Position numbers and translations under genes: made by a program. Positions 56,888-64,000 of a stretch of 64,000 nucleotides of DNA are shown piece after piece. The DNA comes from Dugong dugon. Lineage: Eukaryota > Chordata > Mammalia > Sirenia > Dugongidae. The notes under the pieces are model-generated. The model searched no databases. It saw only the letters and a program-made list of their open reading frames with translations, and was not told the DNA's origin. Within the stretch, counting starts at the first letter, position 1; each line of letters begins with the position of its first letter. The stretch covers positions 67,542,319-67,606,318 of the forward strand of contig CM057471.1 of assembly GCA_030035585.1 (NCBI GenBank), in the 5' to 3' direction.

Positions 56888-56954
56888 TGTGGAAGCTGGA
56901 TACTCCAGTTAGCAGTCTAGCAGATCATTATTTTGCTGTGTAGTGTTTGGTAAG
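56657..56954 (-). CDS. RC3H2: RC3H2 exon 2: 5' UTR end, start codon and RING finger (residues 1-77)
   Basis: The start codon is at 56885-56887 and opens with [17 protein letters not shown]. All eight zinc ligands of the C3HC3D RING lie in this exon. The donor GTAAGT is at 56651-56656 and splits after codon 77. A pyrimidine-rich acceptor ending in CAG at 56955-56957 marks the likely exon start, leaving about 67 bases of 5' UTR here; that border is inferred, the donor is clear. The coding part is 56657-56887. Confidence 0.93.
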
Positions 56955-57346
56955 CTGGAAATGGACAAAAGTAAGAATTAACCATATATTCATCAATAAC
57001 ATTTCATTGTTAACTGTTTTAGAACCTAAAGCATGTCTGAATAATTTAAATTCTTTGAATGTATTTTTAATCTATTAGCTGAATTAAATTTCTGAACCTT
57101 TGTCCAGAAACAATACCTATTACGTGTTTCTTTCAACTAAACCCTATATTTACATTGATTGCTCACCTAACAGTCATCAAAGCTTTCACGTATTTGTCCT
57201 AATGATCATATCAAATAAATAGATTAACTTCTCATATTCCATTTGTAGGAACACAAACTACTTTGTACAGCTGACTTTTTTTTTTCAAGTGTTCCCCTGA
57301 GATAACTACTACCCCAAAGCACATTAAAATATAGCCTAAGAGTTAG

Positions 57347-57506
57347 GGAAGCGCCCTGGTGGCACAGTGGTTAAGAGCTCGGCTGCTAACCAAAAGGTCG
57401 GCAGTTCAAATCCACCAGCTGCTCCCTGGAAACCTATGGGGCAGTCCTACTCTGTCCTGTAGGGTCGCTATGAGTCGGAACCAACTCAAAAGCACCTAAC
57501 AACAAC
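57347..57506 (+). repeat. AfroSINE, near-consensus, 9-bp target duplication
   Basis: Flanked by AAGAGTTAG (57338-57346 and 57507-57515). Head GCGCCCTGGTGGCACAGTGG; the 3' end is CACCTAACAACAAC, an RTE-type tail instead of poly(A). In RC3H2 intron 1. Confidence 0.96.
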
Positions 57507-57849
57507 AAGAGTTAGTGAACTTTGGGAACTATTAGAGATGAACAATACCATAGTGAGGCAAGTGTGAAGAACCAGCCTTGCCACCTGAATAACCAAGTCA
57601 GTTAAGGATATGTTCAACTTGACAGCTTCATTAAGGAGGAAATCTTTAGTCAGAACCTGACAAGATGCTAACTAACTGAACTACTGAAAATCAATGTATA
57701 AGAGAAGAGTATGACAGTTTTTGTTCTCAAATGCTAAAAAGTGAAAAAAATCAATATAGGAAAGAATGATGCTGACCACAAAATACAGTGCCAAAGCAAA
57801 ACAAAGAAAGATTTTAATTATTCACATCCATATTGTATTAAAAATTTCT

Positions 57850-58070
57850 TTTAAAAATTTTTATTTATTTTGTCGTTGCTGAGAATATACATAGCAAAAC
57901 ATACAATTCAACGGTTTCTACATGTACGATTCAGTGACACTGATTACATTCTTCAAGTTGTGCAACCATTCTCACCCTCCTTTTCTGAACTGTTCCTCCC
58001 TCATTAAGACAAACTCACTGCCCCCTAAGGTTCCTATCTAATCTTTCCAGTTGCTATTGTCATGTATTAA
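57850..58070 (-). repeat. L1 3' end fragment
   Basis: Sister of 26965-27160: CACTGATTACATTCTTCAAG, GTGCAACCATTCTCACCC and TGCCCCCTAAGGTTCC. Confidence 0.6.
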
Positions 58071-58380
58071 AAATCGTGAATGTGGTTCACTATAATTCTC
58101 TTAACAAAACTTTATTAGTTAGCAATTGATACATATTATTAAGAACTGTGAGGCCCAATGAGGAAGCTATAGAAAAATAAAACATTCTTATCATTCTAAG
58201 AAGATAAAAAAGCAAAATATAAATTTCTATATATGTATGATTATACTTTGAGAAAAATTACATATGCACATGATTAAAAACTGGAAAAACACATGGGAAA
58301 ATGCCTGAGTTTCTTCTTATTTCTAAGACTGAAATGTTTGTATATTTTTTGGTAAAATAAAAGACTTAGTATCTAGACTG

Positions 58381-58605
58381 CTGTTGTTAGCTGCCATCAA
58401 GTTAGCTCCTGACTCACAGAGACCCCATGCACAACAGGATCGAACTACTGTGATCCATAAAGTTTTCACTGGTTGTTTTTTCGAAGTAGATTGCCAGGCT
58501 TTTCTTCCTAGTCTGTCCTGGTCTGAACGCTCCATTGAAACCTGTTTGGCATCATGACAACACGCAAACCTTCGCTGATAGACCAGTGGTGGCTGTGCTT
58601 AAGAT
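58381..58605 (-). mobile_element. Non-autonomous RTE-derived element, second copy
   Basis: On the minus strand: CAGACCAGGACAGACTAGG, CTGGCAATCTACTTCG, and a 3' end GATGGCAGCTAACAACAG. Parallels the left half and the tail of 9949-10332, without reverse transcriptase sequence. Confidence 0.7.
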
Positions 58606-59240
58606 ACATTATCAGGATTATGTTGCCTTCTAATTTAAAATTCTTATTTAACTAGAATACATTTCATAAATCTCCATCTCTTCCAATTCAAAACTTGCAA
58701 AAAGTCAGACAAAAAGTTCTCTGGTGAACATAAAAACTAGGTATTTATAGGAATTAAACAGCCGGTACTTTGTTCATAGAACTATTTACAAACCAAATTA
58801 TATTAGTTGCACAGAAATTTGATGTTTAAAAATCTAGTCAGATTCAGAAGAAAAAAGTATATAATTGAAAGCATTTCCAATTAACTCAGCATCAAAACGA
58901 AGAATTCTGTTAGCCTTTATTATGCTTTTATGTTCACAAAAACTAAGATATTAAAAAGTATCTTGATAAAAATGAAATGCTAAGTAAAAAGCATCCTATA
59001 CCAATTTTTCTCAAACAGCTCTAATGCAAAATATCTAATATCATTATTTTTAAACTAACCAAATCTTGCAAGTTATAACTTATTCTACCTTACACCCTCC
59101 ACATTCACACTGCCACATCTGTCAATGTCATCAATCTAAAAACCAGTTTGCTTCCAACTTTAGAGATGAGCATTAAGCAGGTAAACACATCACTCCCTGC
59201 AACTACTTAACATTTTTAGTGTTCACTTAAAAAAAAATTT
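58606..59240. other. RC3H2 intron 1, unassigned
   Basis: AT-rich; no gene or clear repeat recognised. Confidence 0.5.
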
Positions 59241-59244
59241 TGTT

Positions 59245-59480
59245 TTTTTTTTACTATGCTTTAGGTGAAAGTTTATAGAGCAAAGTAGTTTCACATTCAA
59301 TAGTCTGTACATAAAGTATTCCACAACAATGGCTTCATTGCCCACATTGTGTCACCACTCTCCCCATTTCTGCCCTGGGTTTCTCATTTCCTTTTGTCCA
59401 GATTTCTCTACCCCTTTAATGTTCACTTTTCTAGATTGTAGAATACTACAAGGAAAAGGCTTTTCAGGAAGAATCAATTT
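59245..59480 (-). repeat. Old L1 3' UTR fragment
   Basis: GCTTTAGGTGAAAGTTTATAG and GTCACCACTCTCCCCATTTC correspond to the L1 tails at 49865 and 61324, more diverged. Confidence 0.65.
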
Positions 59481-59519
59481 TATCTTAAATATACTACTGA
59501 CACCCCTAATTTAGTTAGT

Positions 59520-60905
59520 AACTCAAACAAATAAAATACTTCTCAAAACAAGACATTGCATGTATTTTTTTCACAATGACACCTATTTGGAAATGCTAAT
59601 TTAGTGGGCTAGGGTATATCACAGGCCACTGTGTAATAAGCAACTAGGAGCAAACATGCTTTCCTTATTTAGTTTTCCAAGATCATCTCAAAATGCTTTA
59701 CATTAAAGTAAATTGGAGGGGGTGGGGGGAGGGGGGTTGAACCCACTGAAGTTCTAAATCTCTCATATTTTCACTTACTATACAGTTCTGAAGTGTTTCA
59801 AACTATTCCAGAATATACTTGATAGTTTTGTGTTATCCCATGTTTTTAGGTATAAAAACATCAGAAGTTTTAATATAATTAATGCCTAGAAGTTTAATTT
59901 CTACCAGAAATTGAACACCTATCAAATATAAAAAAGAAACTGTCAAATTTTCTTTCCTTATACAATGAAATATAAGGACTTTTGAATATTTTTAAATGCT
60001 TTTTTTCGCTACCTTTATTAATAAATTCTAGATTCCTCAATTACATAGACAAATGAAAATAAGACTTTATCTAAATCATGAACGAAGATTATAGTGCTGT
60101 TAACTAGTTTAACTAGTGATGACAAAATTAGACACTCATTTATTTAAAAATGCACTCTGTAAATTTTTACTAGAAAATATTTTTGTAACTCTCAGAAAGG
60201 ATAAAAATCCTGTTGTCCTTCTAATTTATTTTTAAAAAAAGCATCTAAACCAAGGACAGCTAAGAAGATACATCCATTTGTAAATCTAAAATCTAGATTT
60301 ATAATAATACATTATATAGCAACTTATTTGAGTCTACGAAGTCTAAATTACTAACAAAAAAGTTTATAGTTAATAATGAAGCATTCATCTTAGAATAAGG
60401 ATAAGAATAAGAAACACTAAATTAGAGATAAGACCTTAAACAAACTTTTACTTAAGAAATTTTTCAGGCTCTAAGTTCCCTTGCTATGAATGCTGAATCA
60501 TAAAATAGGAAGAATAACATACTTCCATATGATGCAAATTATAAACTGCTTTATCAACAGCAAATTGCATAAACACAAGCAATTTCATTTTCTGTTATTT
60601 GTGCACTATACTATGCAGCCAGTTCAGGGCTATGGCACCTGATTTTAAAATGCCAGAATAAAGTTTCTGCCTTTTTCACTGTTGTATATGAAAAAAAATA
60701 CAGTATTTTACAATTCTCTTTATAAAGATGTGAACACTGTATTAAGCTTAGGACTCAGATACGTTAATTAAAACAATTTTCATTCCAGTTCACCCATGTA
60801 AGGAATTTAAGTGACTGAAATGGGACAGTAACAGTAATTCTCAATTTAGAAACCTTAAAAATAATTATTTTTCAACTTCAAATTATATTTAAAGCATAGT
60901 TGGTG
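59520..60905. other. RC3H2 intron 1, unassigned
   Basis: AT-rich sequence with a G-rich run near 59717-59737. No gene and no confident repeat seen. Confidence 0.5.
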
Positions 60906-60910
60906 GAATT

Positions 60911-61118
60911 CAGAAGCCCCCGTGGCACAGTGGTTAAGTGCTTGGCTGCTAACTGAAAGGTCAGTGGTTTGAACCTACCAGCCACTCAAGGGAAGAAAGA
61001 TGTGGCAGTATGCTCCCATAAAGATTATAGCCTTGGAAATCCTATGGGGCAGTTCTTCTCTGTCCTGTGGGGTCACTATGAGTCAGAATTGACTCATGGG
61101 CAACAGGTTCTTGTATTA
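60911..61118 (+). repeat. AfroSINE, long variant
   Basis: Flanked by GGTGGAATT (60902-60910) and GGTAGAATT (61119-61127). Contains CCATAAAGATTATAGCCTTGG, the extra segment of the long subfamily. Confidence 0.95.
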
Positions 61119-61323
61119 GGTAGAATTTAAGCTCTAAGCTAAAAAATAAATAAAAAGAAACTGTAAGCTCTAAAAATCAAGTGTCCAAACTATATCATAA
61201 GCATTAAAGAAAAAGAGTTGAATCACAATTGTAAAGACTCCTACTACATGGGATTTCACTGTAATTAGGGAAGATATATGACACAAGTTTTAATTATTAA
61301 ATCCACTATGGTGTTGAATTTAG

Positions 61324-64000
61324 TTTTTTTTTAACTGTTATAGTTTAAATGAAGTTTACATTTCAAGTTAGTCTCCCGTACAAAAATTTATACATACATT
61401 GTTATGTGACCCTAATTGCTCTCCCCATACTGTGAAAGCACACTCCTCCTTTCCACCCAATTCCCCATGTCTATTCAACCAGCTCCTAACCCTGTCTTCC
61501 CATCTCACCTCCAGACAGAAGCTGCCCGTTTACTCTCTTGTATCTACCTGAGCTAAGACGCACACTCCTCACAAGTATCACTTTATGTCCCACGGTCCAG
61601 TCCAATCCGTGTCTGAAGTTGGCCTCAGAAACTGATTTAGTTCTAGACTGATAAGAGAATCCAGGGGCCATGCTTTCCGGGGTTCCTCCAGTCTCAGTCA
61701 GACCATTAAGTCTGGTCTTCTTACTAGAATTTGAGTTCTGCACCCCACCTTTCTCCTGCTCCATCAGGGACTCTCTGTTGTGTTCCCTGTCAGGGCAGTC
61801 ATTGGTGGTAGCCGGGCACCATCTAGTTCAACAGGCCTCAGGCTGATGAAGTCTCTGCTTTATGTGGCCCTTTCTGTCTCTTGGGTTAATACTTTCCTTG
61901 TGCCTTTGATGTTCTTCATTATCCTTTACTCCAGGTGGTTGGGACCAACTGATGCATCTTAGATGGCCGCTTGCAAACTTTTAAGACCCAAGACGCCACT
62001 CACCAAAGTAGGATGCAGAACACTTTCTTAATAAGCTTTGTTACACCAATTGACCTAGATGTTCCCCGAAAGCATGGTCCCCAGATCCCTACGCTTGCTA
62101 CTCTGTCCCTCAAAGTGTTTGACTGTATTCAGGAAACTTCTGAGCTTTGGTTTAGTCCAGTTGTGCTGATTTCCCCTGTAGTGTGTGTTGTCCTTCCCTT
62201 CACCTAAGACACTACTTGTCTGCTATCTAGTTAGTGAATACCCTCACCCTCCCTCCCCACCGTCGTAACCATCAAAGAATGTTTTCTTCTGTGTTTAAAC
62301 CTTTCCTTGAATTCTTATAATAGTGGTCTCATACAATATTTGTACTTCTGTGACAGACTAAATTCAATCAACATAACGCCCTCCAAATTCCTCCATGTTG
62401 TATTTCTCGGCTTCATCGCTGTTCTTTACTGTTGCGTAGAATTCCATTGTGTGGTTATACCGTAATTTGTTTATCCATTCGTCTGCTGATGGGCACCTAG
62501 GTTGTTTCCATCTTTTGCTATTCTGAACAGTGCTGCAATGAACATGAGTGTGCATATATCTATTCGTGTGATGGCTCTTATTTCTGTAGGATATATTCCA
62601 AGGAGCAGGATAGCTGGACCGTATGGTACTTATATGTCCAGCTTTTTAAAGAAATGCCAAATCAATTTCCAAAGTGGATGTACCATTTTACATTCCCATC
62701 AAGTGTGTAAGTGTTCCAGTCTCTCCACAACCTCTCCAGCATTTGTTATCTGGTGTTTTTTGGATTAATGCTAGCCTTGTTGGGGTGAGATGATATTTCA
62801 TTGTAGTTTTGATCTGCATTTCTCTAATGGCTAATGATCATGAGCATTTCTTCATGTGTCTGTTAGCCGTCTGAATATCTTCTTTGGTGAAGTGCCTGTT
62901 CATATCCTTTGCCCATTGTTTAATTGGATTATTTGTCTTTTTGTTGTTGAGGTTTTGCAGTATCTCATAGATTTTAGAGATTAAACGCTGATCGGATTTG
63001 TTGTAGCCAAAAGTTTTTTCCCAGTCTGTAGGTTGTCTTTTTACTCTTTCAGTGAAGTCTTTTGATGAGCATAAATGTTTGATTTTTAGGACCTTCCATT
63101 TATCTAGTCTCTCTTCTGGAGCTTGTGCACTGTTACTTGTGGTTCGTACTGTGTTCATGCCACGTATTAGGGCTCCTCGCATTGTCCCTATTTTTTCTTC
63201 CATCATCTTTATCGTTTTTGATTTCATATTTAAGTCTTTGATCCATTCTAAGTTAGTTTCTGTGCATAGTGTGAGGTATGGGTCTTGTTTCAGTTTTTTG
63301 CAGACTGATATCCAGTTATGCCAGCACCATTGGTTAAAGAGACTTTTTTCCACCCAATTAACGGACTTTGGGCCTTTGTCAAATATCAGCTGCTCACAGG
63401 TAGATGGATTTATGTTGAGTCTTCTGTCCATGAGCAAGGTATGTTTTTCCACTTAAGCACGTCTCTTTTGGTTTCTTGCAGTAACGTCTCGTAGTTTTCA
63501 TTGCATACATCTTTTACATCTCTGGTTAGATTTCTTCCTAAGTATTTTATCTTCTTGGGGGCTACTGTAAATGGTATTGATTTGGTGATTTCCTCTTCGA
63601 AGTTCTCTTCATTGGTATAGAAGAATCCAACTTATTTTTGTATGTTTATCCTGTATCCTGAAACTTTGCTGAAATCTTCTATTAGTGCTGTAGTTTTCTT
63701 ACAGATTCTTTGGGGTTTTCTGTGTATAAGATCATATCATCTGCAAATAGAGATACTTTGACTTCTGCCCTACCAATCTGGATGCTCTATTTCTTTTTCT
63801 AGCCTAACTGCTCTGGCTAGGACCTCCAGCACAATGTTGAAAACAGTGGTGATAAAGGGCACTCTTGTCTGGTTCCTGTTCTCAAGGGGAATGCTTTCCA
63901 AATCTCTCCATTTAGGATGATGTCGGCTGTTGGCTTTGTATAAATGCCCTTAATTATATTGAGGAAGTTCCCTTCTATTCCTATTTTGTTGAGAGTTTTT
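61324..64000 (-). mobile_element. L1 with 3' UTR and C-terminal half of ORF2, runs off the window
   Basis: 3' UTR at 61324-62250 (GACCATTAAGTCTGGTC, AGACGCCACTCACC). ORF2 follows: the frame 62838-63452 is open for 204 codons and includes [18 protein letters not shown] and NNKKTNNPIKQWAKDMNRHF. The reverse transcriptase motif FADD is at 63736-63747. Stops and frameshifts elsewhere make it inactive, but its long frame shows it is among the younger L1 copies here. Confidence 0.92.

Noticed and set aside
57347-57420. tRNA-like sequence with A and B boxes
   Set aside because: It is the head of an AfroSINE with target duplication and a non-tRNA body, so not a tRNA gene.
56951-64000. RC3H2 promoter or first exon inside the window
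   Set aside because: No CpG-rich block or candidate exon with a good donor was found between 56955 and 64000; exon 1 probably lies beyond.

Overview
The window is nuclear genomic DNA from a mammal of the superorder Afrotheria, most likely a paenungulate such as an elephant. Two lines of evidence support this. There are at least sixteen copies of a tRNA-derived SINE of the AfroSINE type and three pieces of an RTE (BovB-like) LINE family. There are also two vertebrate genes in an order matching human 9q33.2. Nothing bacterial, viral or plasmid-like is present.

Genes: both run on the minus strand, one behind the other. RC3H2 (Roquin-2 / MNAB) takes up most of the window. Its start codon is at 56887 and its stop at 19505. 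I could place all 20 coding exons; each has GT-AG borders and together they keep one open frame of 1190 codons including the stop. The 3' UTR probably continues to about 14450, where an AATAAA signal lies. The untranslated first exon and the promoter must lie beyond 64000. Intron 6 carries a box C/D snoRNA with a 10-bp terminal stem, which I take to be SNORD90. Downstream of RC3H2, the start of PDCL (phosducin-like protein) is present: a GC-rich promoter at about 5400-6115, a probable untranslated first exon, and coding exons at 4247-4418 and 1808-1989. The last, largest PDCL exon is off the left edge.

Layout from left to right: 1-1800 is PDCL intron 3 with an L1 piece and MIRs; 1808-6115 is the PDCL 5' half and promoter; 6115-14450 is intergenic and full of repeats (a solo LTR with target duplication, an L1 broken by later insertions, SINEs); 14450-19504 is the long, SINE-free RC3H2 3' UTR; 19505-56954 holds RC3H2 exons and introns with nested repeats; 56955-64000 is RC3H2 intron 1, ending in an antisense L1 whose reverse transcriptase region runs off the window.

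How the genes work: Roquin-2 is a cytoplasmic RNA-binding repressor that recognises stem-loops in 3' UTRs and triggers mRNA decay. PDCL is a co-chaperone that helps CCT assemble G-protein beta-gamma dimers. They are neighbours but have no known shared pathway. The most interesting observation is a perfect Roquin-type constitutive decay element stem-loop in the 3' UTR of RC3H2 itself, which suggests self- or cross-regulation by the Roquin pair. I found no undescribed system of the operon or defence type; the remaining points of interest are transposon biology and small structural rearrangements.
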